Shown: positions 16,877 through 25,525, counted from the first letter of the stretch. The stretch is 64,000 bases of DNA from Lichenicola sp964247755 (GCA_964247755.1 CAXTVX010000010.1:10858-74857); one strand, 5' to 3'. Notes: generated from the letters alone by a model not told the origin. Numbers and translations: made by a program.

Positions 16877-17674
16877 ATGGCAGCGCGCGGAAGCGGATGT
16901 GGCGGCGCAGGAACGGCGGTGCTCGTCCTCGGGCTGGCCCTGGCGCTGGTGTCATGGCCCGGCGGCCGGGCCCGTGCGGCGGAGCGGCCGGTCACGGTGT
17001 TCGCGGCCGCCAGCCTGACCGACGCGATGGGCAAGGTGGCGCGGCTGTGGGTGGCGAAGGGGCATCCGATGCCGGCCCTGTCCTTTGCGTCCAGCGCGGT
17101 GCTGGCCCGGCAGGCGGCGCAGGGCGCGCCGGCCGACCTGTTCGTGTCGGCGGACGAGAAGTGGATGGACTGGGTGGCGGCGCGCGGGCTGGTGCAGCCC
17201 GGCACCCGCGGCGACCTGCTCGGCAACACCCTGGTGCTGGTGGAGAAGCAGGGGGAGCCGCCGGTGGCGATCGGGCCGAAGCTCGACCTTGCGGCGCTGC
17301 TCGGGCCCGGCGGTCGGCTTGCGGTCGGCGACCCCCGTTCGGTGCCGGCGGGGTTGTATGCCCAGGCGGCGCTGACCAAGCTCGGGCTGTGGGCTTCGGT
17401 GTCCGGCCGGCTGGCTCCGGCGGAGAACGTCCGGGCGGCGCTGCTGCTGGTGGAACGCGGCGAGGTGCGGGCCGGGATCGTGTACGGCAGCGACGTCCGG
17501 GCGGCGCCGGGGCTGTCGACCGCCGGGACCTTTCCCGAGGACAGCCATCCGCCGATCCTGTATCCGGCGGCGGCGCTGACGGCGGCACCCGAGTCGAGGG
17601 CGTTCCTGCGCTTCCTGCATACCGCGCCGTCAGGTGCCGTGTTCCGCGATGCCGGGTTCCAGACCCTTCCCTGA
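16877..17674 (+). CDS. modA: Molybdate ABC transporter, periplasmic binding protein ModA
   Basis: 265-residue exported binding protein that captures molybdate or tungstate for ModBC. The signal peptide ends about at GGRARAAERP. The mature start VTVFAAASLTDAM is the classical ModA oxyanion-site motif, followed by SFASSAVLARQ, APADLFVSADEKWM and, later, RAGIVYGSDVRAAP. ATG 16877 follows GAGAAGGAACGGGAC. The stop overlaps the modB ATG by one base (TGATG), and the three mod genes form one transcript. Confidence 0.95.
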   Translation: MAARGSGCGGAGTAVLVLGLALALVSWPGGRARAAERPVTVFAAASLTDAMGKVARLWVAKGHPMPALSFASSAVLARQAAQGAPADLFVSADEKWMDWVAARGLVQPGTRGDLLGNTLVLVEKQGEPPVAIGPKLDLAALLGPGGRLAVGDPRSVPAGLYAQAALTKLGLWASVSGRLAPAENVRAALLLVERGEVRAGIVYGSDVRAAPGLSTAGTFPEDSHPPILYPAAALTAAPESRAFLRFLHTAPSGAVFRDAGFQTLP

Positions 17675-18363
17675 TGCCCCGCTTCGCGCTCGACCCGGCG
17701 CAATGGGAGGCGGTGCGGCTGACCCTGCGCGTGGCGCTGCTGGCGGTGGGCGGGGCGCTGCCGGTGGCGCTGCTGCTGGCGTGGCTGCTGGCGCGTCCGG
17801 TGCTGCCGGGACGGCCGCTGCTGGACGCGCTGGTGCACCTGCCGACCGTGCTGCCGCCGGTGGTCACCGGGTGGCTGCTGCTGCTGCTGTTCGGGCTGAA
17901 CGGCCCGGCGGGCGCGGTGCTGTGGCGGCTGTTCCGGGCGCGGCTGGTGTTCACCAGCGAGGGGGCGGCGCTGGCGACCGCGGTGATGGTGCTGCCGCTG
18001 ATGGTGCGCACGATCCGGCTGTCGCTGGAGGCGATCGATCCGGGCTTGCCGGCCGCCGCCGCCGGGCTCGGCGCCGGCCCGCTGGACCGCTTCCTGTCCG
18101 TGACGCTGCCGCTGGCCGCTCCCGGCGTGCTGGCCGCGGTGGCGATCGGCTATGCTGCCAGCCTCGGCGAGTTCGGCGCGGTGATCACCTTTGCCGGCAG
18201 CATCCCGGGGCGCACGCAGACCCTGCCGCTGGCGATCTACCAGGCGCTGCAGGTGCCGGGCGGCGAGGTGGCGGCGGCCCGGCTGGCCTCCGTGTCGATC
18301 GTGCTGGCGCTGGCCGGGCTGCTGCTGTCGGAGCTGCTGCTGCGCCGGCTGCGGCGGCGGTGA
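17674..18363 (+). CDS. modB: Molybdate ABC transporter permease ModB
   Basis: 229-residue inner-membrane permease with about five helices. Typical ModB stretches are LVHLPTVLPPVVTGWLLLLL, the coupling-helix region AIDPGLPAAAAGLGAGPLDR followed by the EAA-like segment, and GYAASLGEFGAVITFAGSIP near the C-terminal third. The start is fused to the modA stop (TGATG) and the stop overlaps the modC start (GTGA), so translation is coupled. Confidence 0.95.
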   Translation: MPRFALDPAQWEAVRLTLRVALLAVGGALPVALLLAWLLARPVLPGRPLLDALVHLPTVLPPVVTGWLLLLLFGLNGPAGAVLWRLFRARLVFTSEGAALATAVMVLPLMVRTIRLSLEAIDPGLPAAAAGLGAGPLDRFLSVTLPLAAPGVLAAVAIGYAASLGEFGAVITFAGSIPGRTQTLPLAIYQALQVPGGEVAAARLASVSIVLALAGLLLSELLLRRLRRR

Positions 18364-19478
18364 CGCTCCGGGTGCGGCTGCGGCACCGGTTCGCGGCCGG
18401 GCAGTCGCTGGACCTGTCGCTGGAGGCGCCGCTGCCAGGGATCGTCGGGCTGTTCGGACCGTCCGGCGCTGGCAAGAGCACCCTGGTGGCGGCCCTGTGC
18501 GGCGTGTTCCGGCCGGACTGGAGCGAGATCAGGCTGGGCGACCGGGTGCTGTCCGGCCCCGGGATCTGGCTGCGGCCGGAAGCGCGACGCATCGGCACCG
18601 TGTTCCAGGACAGCCGGCTGTTCCCGCACCTGTCGGTGACCGGGAACCTGCGCTACGGCGCCAGGCGCGCACCGGCCTCTGCCGAGGGTCCCGGCTTCGA
18701 CGAGGTGGTGGCGCTGCTGGGCCTCGAGACGCTGCTGCGTCGGCGCACCCGCGCCCTGTCCGGCGGCGAGCGGCAGCGGGTGGCGATTGGGCGCGCGCTG
18801 CTGTCGCGGCCGGCGCTGCTGGCGATGGACGAGCCGTTGTCAGGGCTGGACGACGCGCGGCGGGCGGAGATCCTGCCGTTCCTGCTGCGGCTGCGCGCGC
18901 GGGCCGGCCTGCCGATCCTGTACGTGACGCACCGGCGGGACGAGGCGATGCAGCTCTGCGACACCCTGGCGCTGGTCGAGGCCGGGCGGGTGGTGGGGTG
19001 CGGGAAGGTGGCGGCGATGCTGTCGGATGGTCCGATGGCGGAGCGGCCCGACGCCGCGGCGCTGCTGGAGGGCGTGGTCGCCGGGCACGAGGCGGAGCGC
19101 GGCCTGACGCGGATCGACGCGGGCGGGCTCGTGTTGTCGATCGCCTTGCTGCCGTGCGCGGTCGGCACGCGGTTGCGGCTGTCGGTTCCGGCGCGCGAAG
19201 TGGTGCTGCTGCGGCCCGACGGTGACGCGCCGCAGACCAGCGCCCAGAACGCGCTGCCGATGCGGGTGCGCACGGTCCGTCCGGTGGGGGATGCGGAGGC
19301 GGTGGTGGTGCTGGAACCGCGGCCGGAGGGCGGCGCGGCGCTGCTGTCGCGGGTGACGCGGGATTCGGTCGACAGGCTCGGGCTGTCGCCGGGAACCCCG
19401 CTGGTCGCGCTCGTGAAGTCGTCGTCGGTGTCGGTGCTGGATCGGGAGGAACGAGGATGGACGAGCCGGCCTGGCTGA
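18360..19478 (+). CDS. modC: Molybdate ABC transporter ATPase ModC
   Basis: 372-residue ATP-binding subunit. Walker A is LFGPSGAGKST (about 33-43), the Q-loop is VFQDSRLFPHLSV, the signature LSGGERQRVAIGRALL, Walker B ALLAMDEPLSGLDD, and the switch His YVTHRRDEA. The C-terminal Mop/TOBE domain around 290-365 includes NALPMRVRTVRPVGDAEAVV, which binds molybdate for regulation in this family. The GTG start at 18360 overlaps the modB stop by 4 nt. Its last 22 nt overlap the Nudix gene start. Confidence 0.94.
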   Translation: MTLRVRLRHRFAAGQSLDLSLEAPLPGIVGLFGPSGAGKSTLVAALCGVFRPDWSEIRLGDRVLSGPGIWLRPEARRIGTVFQDSRLFPHLSVTGNLRYGARRAPASAEGPGFDEVVALLGLETLLRRRTRALSGGERQRVAIGRALLSRPALLAMDEPLSGLDDARRAEILPFLLRLRARAGLPILYVTHRRDEAMQLCDTLALVEAGRVVGCGKVAAMLSDGPMAERPDAAALLEGVVAGHEAERGLTRIDAGGLVLSIALLPCAVGTRLRLSVPAREVVLLRPDGDAPQTSAQNALPMRVRTVRPVGDAEAVVVLEPRPEGGAALLSRVTRDSVDRLGLSPGTPLVALVKSSSVSVLDREERGWTSRPG

Positions 19479-20104
19479 CCTGGGCGCGCGAGGTGCAGGC
19501 GCTGGCGCAGAGCGGGCTCGCCTTTTCCCGCGACCCCTACGACGTCGAGCGCTATCGGGCGCTGACCGCGCTGGCGGCGCGGATGATGGCAGCGTCGAGC
19601 GGCGGGGCGGCGACGGCGGACGGGCTCGGTGCGCTGTTCGCCGCCGAGACCGGCTACGCGACGCCGAAGGTGGACGTGCGTGGTGCGGTGTTCGACGCCG
19701 AAGGCCGGCTGCTGATGGTGCGCGAGCTGGCGGATGGGGGACGCTGGACCCTGCCGGGCGGCTGGGCGGACGTGAACCAGACCGCGTCGGAATGCGCCGT
19801 GCGCGAGGTTCTGGAGGAATCCGGGTACGTGGTGCGGGCGGGGAAGCTGGCGCTGCTGCACGACCGCGCGCGGCAAGGCCATCATCCGGCCGGGCCGTTC
19901 TCGATCTACAAGCTGTTCTTCCTGTGCACGCTGGTCCACGACACGCCGGTGGCGACCGGCCCGAACATCGAAACCGCCGGGGCCCGGTTCTGGGCGGAGC
20001 ACGAGATCCCGGGCGAGCTGTCCACCGGCCGGGTGCTGCCGCAGCAGATCGTGCGGCTGTTCGCGCACCATCGGCAGCCGGAGCTGCCGACGGAGTTCGA
20101 TTGA
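19457..20104 (+). CDS. Nudix hydrolase with N-terminal NUDIX_4-type domain
   Basis: 215-residue predicted nucleotide-diphosphate pyrophosphatase (ADP-ribose or NADH-like substrate by family, not proven). The N-terminal helical part (1-60) resembles the accessory domain of PF12535-type enzymes. The Nudix box runs GGWADVNQTASECAVREVLE plus ESG at residues 101-123. REVLEESG is intact, but the first Glu of the consensus (G-x5-E) is Gln108. ATG 19457 lies inside modC in another frame, preceded by GGAGGAACGAGG, a strong site. It is probably cotranscribed with modABC; a link to molybdate or molybdopterin chemistry is speculative. Confidence 0.88.
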   Translation: MDEPAWLTWAREVQALAQSGLAFSRDPYDVERYRALTALAARMMAASSGGAATADGLGALFAAETGYATPKVDVRGAVFDAEGRLLMVRELADGGRWTLPGGWADVNQTASECAVREVLEESGYVVRAGKLALLHDRARQGHHPAGPFSIYKLFFLCTLVHDTPVATGPNIETAGARFWAEHEIPGELSTGRVLPQQIVRLFAHHRQPELPTEFD

Positions 20105-20114
20105 CGCCTGCCGG

Positions 20115-20357
20115 TCAGCCGATGGGGCGGCGCGGCGGGCCGGCCGGCACCGTCGCAGCGGCTGCGGGCGCCGGAGTGCCGCGCAGCTCGACCTCCAGCT
20201 CGGCGATGCGCTTGCGCACGCTGTCGCGCAGAGTGGGCGCGGTGTGCACCTTCATCGCCGCCAGGGTTTCGCGCAGCTCGCGCAACTGCTTCTGCTTTTC
20301 CGCCACGCTGCGTCGGATCGGCTGGTTGTCGGAAAACTGTCCCTGGAAGGCGCGCAT
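20115..20357 (-). CDS. Small helical protein of unknown function
   Basis: 80 residues from ATG 20357 (GGGGAGAG upstream). The central part SVAEKQKQLRELRETLAAMK and the following RDSVRKRIAELEVELRG are strongly charged and helical, a short coiled-coil pattern. The C terminus is Pro/Ala-rich. It converges with the Nudix gene, 10 nt away. No family is recognised; coding is supported by the ribosome-binding site and amphipathic periodicity. Confidence 0.6.
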   Translation of the reverse strand: MRAFQGQFSDNQPIRRSVAEKQKQLRELRETLAAMKVHTAPTLRDSVRKRIAELEVELRGTPAPAAAATVPAGPPRRPIG

Positions 20358-20687
20358 CGGTTCTCTCCCCTCTTGTTTCCATGAGGCGGAGCGTTGCGTC
20401 CGTCCCGGAACGGGCCTTGTTGGCGACCCATCACCATAGTGTGGCACCGGCCCGGGAGGCGGCCAAGCCTCGGTGCCGCGCAACCTTCCCCCCTCGTTCC
20501 GGATGGGCGTGTGTGGCTGGCGATGGCTCGGCCGGCGCAGCCTCGGAGCCGTGCGCGCGATGGAGCAGCGTTGAGCCACGAGACTATCCTGCACCAATCG
20601 CTGCGGCCGCGTGGCCGATCACCTGTCGCCGTTGGCCTGGCCGCCTGCAGGCGTACCCGTTACGTCGGATCAAGCTGCCGTCGATCG
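20358..20687. other. 330-bp gap without a recognisable gene
   Basis: Open frames here on both strands lack coding character and ribosome-binding sites. I saw no hairpin longer than a few base pairs, no tRNA-like fold and no transposase motif. It may hold the promoter of the 80-residue gene and an mRNA 3' end for the secreted protein. Confidence 0.5.
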
Positions 20688-21188
20688 TCAGCGACCCGGC
20701 ACCCGGTCGAAGTGCCAGTCGGAGAACGTCCCCGGATGACCTTCGGGACCCATCTCGATGAGCAGGCGCCAGCGATCATGCAGCGGGTCATGGGTCAGAC
20801 GGTTGCGGAACGTCCCGTCGGGATGGGGAAAGGCGATCAGCACGAGGTCGCTGCCCACGCGACCGGCTCCCAGCGTGCGTGACGTTTCGCCGCCAGTCGC
20901 GTCCAGCCAATGCACGACGAGGTCGTTGGTGGCAGCTTCATCGAAGAAGACACGCGCCTCGCAGCGATCGCGCCCACGTGGATCACGGACGTGCATCTCG
21001 AGGAAGGCGCCGCCGGGCTCTGCCGGACATCCGCACCGATGCGGGTTTCCCGTCCGGGGGATCGTTCCGGACACCATCCAGGAACCGACCAGATGGCCAA
21101 GCACTCCACGTGCGATCGAAGCCGCGTGCGCGGGCAGCGGGCATGTCACCGCACAGCAGAGCCCAAGACCTGCGATCGTTCTGCGCAT
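20688..21188 (-). CDS. Secreted unknown protein (DUF1579/lipocalin-like)
   Basis: 166 residues with a clear signal peptide (MRRTIAGLGLCCAVTCPLPAHA then SIARG). The mature part begins HLVGSWMVSGTI and has alternating strands (GGAFLEMHV, ARVFFDEAATNDLVVHWLDA, GSDLVLIAFPHPDG, RWRLLIEMG, GTFSDWHFDRV). This suggests an all-beta, lipocalin-like fold as in DUF1579 proteins (by-eye resemblance). The motif GNPHRCGCP carries two nearby Cys residues. ATG 21188 is chosen for GGAGG 5 nt upstream. It lies 65 nt downstream of hisC on the same strand. Confidence 0.7.
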   Translation of the reverse strand: MRRTIAGLGLCCAVTCPLPAHAASIARGVLGHLVGSWMVSGTIPRTGNPHRCGCPAEPGGAFLEMHVRDPRGRDRCEARVFFDEAATNDLVVHWLDATGGETSRTLGAGRVGSDLVLIAFPHPDGTFRNRLTHDPLHDRWRLLIEMGPEGHPGTFSDWHFDRVPGR

Positions 21189-21253
21189 GATGCCTCCGGG
21201 GGATGCGTCCGGCTGCGGCCTGGAACCATCAGCGGTCAGGTTCATGACCGCGT

Positions 21254-22324
21254 CTAGGCGGCCTCGGTGGCGAGGATGGCCGACAGGGCGTCGAGCAGGA
21301 TGGCGCACTCGGCGTCGGTGCCGACCGTGATCCGCAGGTAGTCGGCGATCCGCGGCGCGCCGAAGTGGCGCACCAGCACGCCCGCCTCGCGCAGCGCGGC
21401 CTGCAGCGTGGCGCCGCTCCGCCTCCCGTGGCGCGCGAACACGAAGTTGGCGGCAGACGGCAGCACGGAGAAGCTCAGCCGCTCCAGGCCTTCCGTCAGG
21501 TGCCCGCGGCTCCGCATGATGCGGGTGCGGGTGGTCTCGAACCAGGCCTGGTCCTCGATCGCGGCGACGGCGCCGGCCTCGGCCAGCCGGTCGAGCGGGT
21601 AGGAGTTGAAGCTGTCCTTGACCCGCTGGAGCGCCTCGATCAGCGACGGGTCGCCGAACGCGGCGCCCACGCGCAGCCCGGCCAGCGCCCTCGACTTGGA
21701 CAGGGTGTGCACCACCAGGAGGTTGGGATGGCGGTCGATCAGCCGGACGGCGGAGGACGCGCCGAAATCCACGTAGGCCTCGTCGACCAGCACCGGCTGG
21801 TCCGGATGCTCGGCGAGCAGGGTTTCGATCGCGCCCAGGGGCAGGGCGATGCCGGTGGGGGCGTTGGGGTTGGCGACGATGATCGCGCCGCAGGAGCGCC
21901 GGTAGTCCTCGACCCTGATGGCGAGGCTGCCATCCAGCGGCACCGTCTCGAAGGCAACGTCGTAGAGCCGGCAGTACACCGGGTAGAAGCTGTAGGTGAT
22001 GTCGGGGAACAGCAGCGGCGCGTCGTGCCGGAGCAGGCCCTGGAAGGCGTGCGCCAGCACCTCGTCGGAGCCGTTGCCGACGAACACCTGCGCCCGGTCG
22101 ATCCGGTGGTGGCGCGCCAGCGCGTCGCGCAGCGCCAGGCTGGCAGGGTCCGGGTACAGGCGCAGCGTGTCGCCGGTGGCGGCGCGTATGGCGTCCAGCG
22201 CGTGCGGGCTGGGACCGTACGGGCACTCGTTGGTGTTGAGCTTGACCAGCCCGGCCCGTTTCGGCTGCTCGCCGGGCACGTAGGGGACCAGGCCGTGGAC
22301 GCGGTCACTCCAGAAGCGGCTCAT
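21254..22324 (-). CDS. hisC: Histidinol-phosphate aminotransferase HisC
   Basis: 356-residue PLP enzyme converting imidazole-acetol phosphate and glutamate to histidinol phosphate (histidine synthesis). Family blocks are LVKLNTNECPYGPSPHALDA, RLYPDPASLALRDALA, VFVGNGSDEVLAHAFQGLL, ANPNAPTGIALP and VLVDEAYVDFG. The Schiff-base Lys lies in VVHTLSKSRALAGLRVG. ATG 22324 (MSRFWSDRV) is chosen; the frame continues upstream to 22384 without support. It is a stand-alone gene, not in a his operon, so a paralogous or aromatic-aminotransferase role is possible. Confidence 0.93.
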   Translation of the reverse strand: MSRFWSDRVHGLVPYVPGEQPKRAGLVKLNTNECPYGPSPHALDAIRAATGDTLRLYPDPASLALRDALARHHRIDRAQVFVGNGSDEVLAHAFQGLLRHDAPLLFPDITYSFYPVYCRLYDVAFETVPLDGSLAIRVEDYRRSCGAIIVANPNAPTGIALPLGAIETLLAEHPDQPVLVDEAYVDFGASSAVRLIDRHPNLLVVHTLSKSRALAGLRVGAAFGDPSLIEALQRVKDSFNSYPLDRLAEAGAVAAIEDQAWFETTRTRIMRSRGHLTEGLERLSFSVLPSAANFVFARHGRRSGATLQAALREAGVLVRHFGAPRIADYLRITVGTDAECAILLDALSAILATEAA

Positions 22325-22455
22325 GAAACGGGTCCAGCGGTTGGCGTGGCGGGAAGCCCCAAGGATATAGGACGCCCGCCACACGGTGTCGCGAGGGGGT
22401 GGAACGGCGTGGCGACATCGGACGTGAAGGGAAACAAGCCGACAGGAGAATGCTC

Positions 22456-23031
22456 ATGCTGCAGAACATCCCCGCGAGCGCCGGACGCGCGTTGCAGAAC
22501 TTCCGCAGCGGCGCCGACAAGCTGGTATCGGCCGATCCCGCCTTCGCGTCGGTGCCGGACGTGATCCAGCTGAGTTCGCCGGCCTTCGCGCAAGGCGGGT
22601 CGATCCCGGCCGAGCACACCGAGGACGGCGCCAGGCTGTCCCCGCCGCTGGAATGGATCGGGGTGCCGCCGGAAGCGGAAAGCCTGGTGCTGCTGATCGA
22701 GGACCAGGACAGTCCGACCCCGCGTCCGCTGGTGCACGCCATCCTGGCCGGGCTGGCGGCGGTGGATGGCGGCCTGGCCGCCGGCGCGCTGCCGAGCCCG
22801 CAGCACGAGGGCGAGCCGCTGGACATGGGGCGCAACTCGTTCATGCAGCGCGCCTACCTGCCGCCGGACCCGCCGCGCGGACACGGGCCGCATGCCTACG
22901 CGTTCCAGCTGTTCGCGCTGGACATGGTGCCGGAGTTCGACAGCGTGCCGGGGCGCAGCGCCCTGGTGGCCGCACTGAAGGGGCACGTGATCGCACGTGG
23001 TACGCTGGTCGGGACCTACGAGCGTTCCTAG
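22456..23031 (+). CDS. YbhB/YbcL-type phosphatidylethanolamine-binding protein
   Basis: 191-residue protein of the Raf-kinase-inhibitor-like (PEBP) family. Family features seen are IQLSSPAFAQGGSIPAEHTE, DGARLSPPLEWIGVPPEAES, LVLLIEDQDSPTPRPLVHAI (the D-x-D-x-P ligand loop), and GHGPHAYAFQLFALD. The start is ATG 22456, because AGGAG ends 7 nt before it; ATG 22450 is too close to the site. Ligand and role are unknown in bacteria generally. It is followed by a strong hairpin shared with the convergent protease gene. Confidence 0.9.
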   Translation: MLQNIPASAGRALQNFRSGADKLVSADPAFASVPDVIQLSSPAFAQGGSIPAEHTEDGARLSPPLEWIGVPPEAESLVLLIEDQDSPTPRPLVHAILAGLAAVDGGLAAGALPSPQHEGEPLDMGRNSFMQRAYLPPDPPRGHGPHAYAFQLFALDMVPEFDSVPGRSALVAALKGHVIARGTLVGTYERS

Positions 23032-23038
23032 CCCAGTT

Positions 23039-23069
23039 GGAGCGGCCGGGGTGATACCCCGGCCGCTCC
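23039..23069. terminator. Bidirectional terminator hairpin
   Basis: Perfect 14-bp stem, GGAGCGGCCGGGGT (23039-23052) paired with ACCCCGGCCGCTCC (23056-23069), with a 3-nt loop GAT. It lies 7 nt after the PEBP stop and 20 nt after the protease stop, between convergent genes. There is no long T tract on either side. Confidence 0.8.
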
Positions 23070-23089
23070 CTGTCGCGGGCCTGGCGCGT

Positions 23090-24961
23090 TCAGTGGATCA
23101 GCTTGAGCGCGGCGAGGCCGATCGCCAGCCTGGTCGCATCCAGCACGCCGTTGCCGACCGCGTTGTCGTAGCCGCCGACGGCGCCGTAGCCCCAGTTGTC
23201 GCCGGCCTTGATGTCGGTCGAGATCAGCGAGCCCAGCGAGTACAGGAGGGGGTTCAGCTGGCCGGTGCGACCATCCAGGCCCTGCACGAACAGGGCGTTG
23301 ACGCCGTTCAGCTGCGGGGCGACGAAGCTCGTGCCGCCGTAGAAGTTCTGGACGGCACCTTCCTCGATGAACTGGTAGCCCGACTCGGGATCGGCGTTGG
23401 TCGACAGGTCGGGCGAGTTGCGTCCGGCGAAGTTGGCCGGCAGCACGTATTGCAGCACCGGGCCGGCACCGTTGTCCTGCGTCAGGGTCTGGCCCGGCTT
23501 GGTCAGGGTGATGCCCTTCACGCCGTCCTGGTACCAGGGCTTGCCGAAGTAGGAGCTGACGCCGCCGCCGTCGCCGGTGGAGAACACCGACGACACGGGC
23601 AGGTCGGCGGCATGGCCCTGGGCCGCCGCCTCGGTGGAGATGTAGTCCCAGCCCCAGGCCTGCTGCTGGGCTACCGACAGCACCACGCCGTCGGTCAGGG
23701 TGAACGAGAACGGCAGCGTGGTGCCGCCGGCGGCCGTCACCAGCGGGTCGCTGGACGGATGGTCCACCGCATAGGGCGCGTTGCACACCGGGTTCGCGGC
23801 GCTCGGCGTGCCGAAGGCCGGGCAGCCCTCCACGGTGTCGAACGATCCGGAATCGCCCGACGCGATGAACACCGACTGGCCCTGCAGCGCCATCTCGAGG
23901 AAGGCGTCGTGGAACGCGTCGAGCAGGAAGGTCTGGCTGCTGGTGGGCGAAGCGATGTCGGTGAAGAAGTCGAGCTCGGGCTGGCCCCAGGAGGACGACA
24001 CGGTGTCGGCGATGTTGTCCGACGCGGCGGCCTCGAAGGCGTCGATGAAGTTGGCGTTGGTGTTGTTGGGCGAGATGTAGACCCGCTCATTGGCGCCGGG
24101 CGCGATGGCACCGGACTCCTCGACGTCGATGTCGGTCTCGCCTTCGCCGAGCGCGTCGCTCGGTGCGATGGACGTGCCGCCGTCGACGTCCACGGTGGTG
24201 ATTCGCGTCTGCGACACGTTCAGCCCGATCTGCTTCCAGAACAGGTAGGCGTCGGAGGGCGCGAAGTTGGCGAGCGTCACGATGCCGACCGTGGTGCCGC
24301 GGCCGTTGAGCCTGAGCGCGTAGATCGGGTCGACGTGGTAGAACTTCTCGAAGTCGGCCGGGAGGTAGTTGCCCGGGGTGCCGCCGGTCAGCGTGCCGCC
24401 GACCGCCCTGGGCGTGGTGTCGTGCCCCACCGCCGCCGTCGCGCGCTGCGAGTGCGGATGGCTGAAGGTGTTCAGGCCGCCGACGCCGCGGACCAGGCCG
24501 CGGAGCGAGCGCGGCAGGGTGATCGCCCGGTCCGGCACGATGCCGCTGTGCCCGTTCAGGGCGACGTGGTGCAGCTTCACGCTCATCACCGCCTCGGCGG
24601 TGCCGGCGCTGCTGATCACCTCGATCGCGAGGTGGTTCGGGAACACGTAGTCGATGGTGTAGCCGAGCTGCACCAGCGCCGCCTCGACCTGGGCGATCTG
24701 GGCGTCGCTCGGCGCGTACTGGCTGACGAACTGCTGCACCGACAGGAACCTGTGGTAGCCGGGACCCGGGGTCTGCAGCGCCCGCGCCGCGGCTTCCGCC
24801 GCCTGCGGATGCTGGATCGGCAGGTAGACGGTCTGGGCGAGGATGTCGCCGACCGACACGTCGCCGGTCGTCGCGGCTCGGCCCGCGGTCGCGCCGACCG
24901 CGAGCCCGGCCAGGACCGAGGCGACGGACAAGGAAAGCCGCTGCTTGAAGCTGTGGAGCAT
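23090..24961 (-). CDS. Secreted S53-family serine peptidase (sedolisin/kumamolisin type)
   Basis: 623-residue acid-active protease precursor. A signal peptide (about residues 1-30, hydrophobic LSVASVLAGLAVGATAG then RAA) is followed by a pro-kumamolisin activation domain (about 40-170). The catalytic domain has Glu275 and Asp279 in GEGETDIDVEESG, oxyanion Asp370 in FIASGDSGSFD, and the nucleophile Ser545 in YGGTSFVAPQ. A C-terminal Ca2+-site-like segment follows (DIKAGDNWGYGAVGGYDNA). All family catalytic residues are present. ATG 24961 begins the signal peptide; the frame upstream is non-coding in character. A pair of 15-bp direct repeats lies 36-70 nt upstream. S53 enzymes work at low pH, fitting an acid-tolerant host. 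Confidence 0.93.
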   Translation of the reverse strand: MLHSFKQRLSLSVASVLAGLAVGATAGRAATTGDVSVGDILAQTVYLPIQHPQAAEAAARALQTPGPGYHRFLSVQQFVSQYAPSDAQIAQVEAALVQLGYTIDYVFPNHLAIEVISSAGTAEAVMSVKLHHVALNGHSGIVPDRAITLPRSLRGLVRGVGGLNTFSHPHSQRATAAVGHDTTPRAVGGTLTGGTPGNYLPADFEKFYHVDPIYALRLNGRGTTVGIVTLANFAPSDAYLFWKQIGLNVSQTRITTVDVDGGTSIAPSDALGEGETDIDVEESGAIAPGANERVYISPNNTNANFIDAFEAAASDNIADTVSSSWGQPELDFFTDIASPTSSQTFLLDAFHDAFLEMALQGQSVFIASGDSGSFDTVEGCPAFGTPSAANPVCNAPYAVDHPSSDPLVTAAGGTTLPFSFTLTDGVVLSVAQQQAWGWDYISTEAAAQGHAADLPVSSVFSTGDGGGVSSYFGKPWYQDGVKGITLTKPGQTLTQDNGAGPVLQYVLPANFAGRNSPDLSTNADPESGYQFIEEGAVQNFYGGTSFVAPQLNGVNALFVQGLDGRTGQLNPLLYSLGSLISTDIKAGDNWGYGAVGGYDNAVGNGVLDATRLAIGLAALKLIH

Positions 24962-24996
24962 TGAGATCCCGTTTCCATCCCGTGCGACGAATGTCA

Positions 24997-25031
24997 CCGT
25001 ATGGGACGAACAGTGGCCGCATGGAACGAAC
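24997..25031 (-). promoter_or_regulatory. Direct-repeat operator candidate upstream of the S53 protease
   Basis: Two 15-bp copies, CCGTATGGGACGAAC (24997-25011) and CCGCATGGAACGAAC (25017-25031), match at 13 of 15 positions. They are spaced exactly 20 bp start to start, about two helical turns. They lie in the only sizeable non-coding region before the protease start. A degenerate third copy may lie at 24980-24992. The regulator is unknown. Confidence 0.45.
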
Positions 25032-25081
25032 CCGGTCAAGCGGCGGGGCGCACCGGACGACGGATCGGACGGGCGATCCGG

Positions 25082-25525
25082 TCAGAAGATGCATACCAAG
25101 GCGAGGCCGCCGATCATTAGCGCGCCGCCGACGATCCGCCACAGCGTCGCCGGGTGGCGCTCGAAGCCGACGATGCCGAGGTGGTCGAGCAGGATGGCCG
25201 ACACCAGGGTCGCCGTCACCACGATGCCGTTGTAGCTGGCGGCCCCCAGCCTGCCCGCGAACAGGACGGTGGCGACGATCGGCACCACGGCGATCACGGT
25301 GCCCAGCCAGGCCCACCAGGGTGTGTGCGAGAAGCCGGCCGAGGTCGGGAACGGTTCGCGGCTGACCAGCAGCCCGACGACCGCGGCGGCGCCGGAGATC
25401 GCGCACACGAACAGCGTGCACCACCAGGGGCGGCCGAGGGCACGCATCAGCGCGGCGTTGGTGCCGGAATGGATGGCGTTGAGCAGGCCGACGAACGCCA
25501 CGAAGGCGTAGGAAAGCACAGGCAT
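25082..25525 (-). CDS. DMT-family small transporter (YdcZ/DUF606)
   Basis: 147-residue inner-membrane protein with five hydrophobic helices. It begins MPVLSYAFVAFVGLLNAIHS and contains GTNAALMRALGRPWWCTLF, LGTVIAVVPIVATVLFAGRL, GAASYNGIVVTATLVSAILL and the C-terminal RIVGGALMIGGLALV. This half-size arrangement is that of the DUF606 branch of the drug/metabolite transporter superfamily, which works as a dimer. The substrate is unknown. It lies between the protease and the DUF421 gene, on the same strand. Confidence 0.88.
   Translation of the reverse strand: MPVLSYAFVAFVGLLNAIHSGTNAALMRALGRPWWCTLFVCAISGAAAVVGLLVSREPFPTSAGFSHTPWWAWLGTVIAVVPIVATVLFAGRLGAASYNGIVVTATLVSAILLDHLGIVGFERHPATLWRIVGGALMIGGLALVCIF

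Noticed and set aside
20358..20687. Possible insertion-sequence remnant
   Set aside because: A minus-strand stretch reading IDGSLIRRNGYACRR looked transposase-like, but there is no further homology, no terminal repeats and no target duplication.
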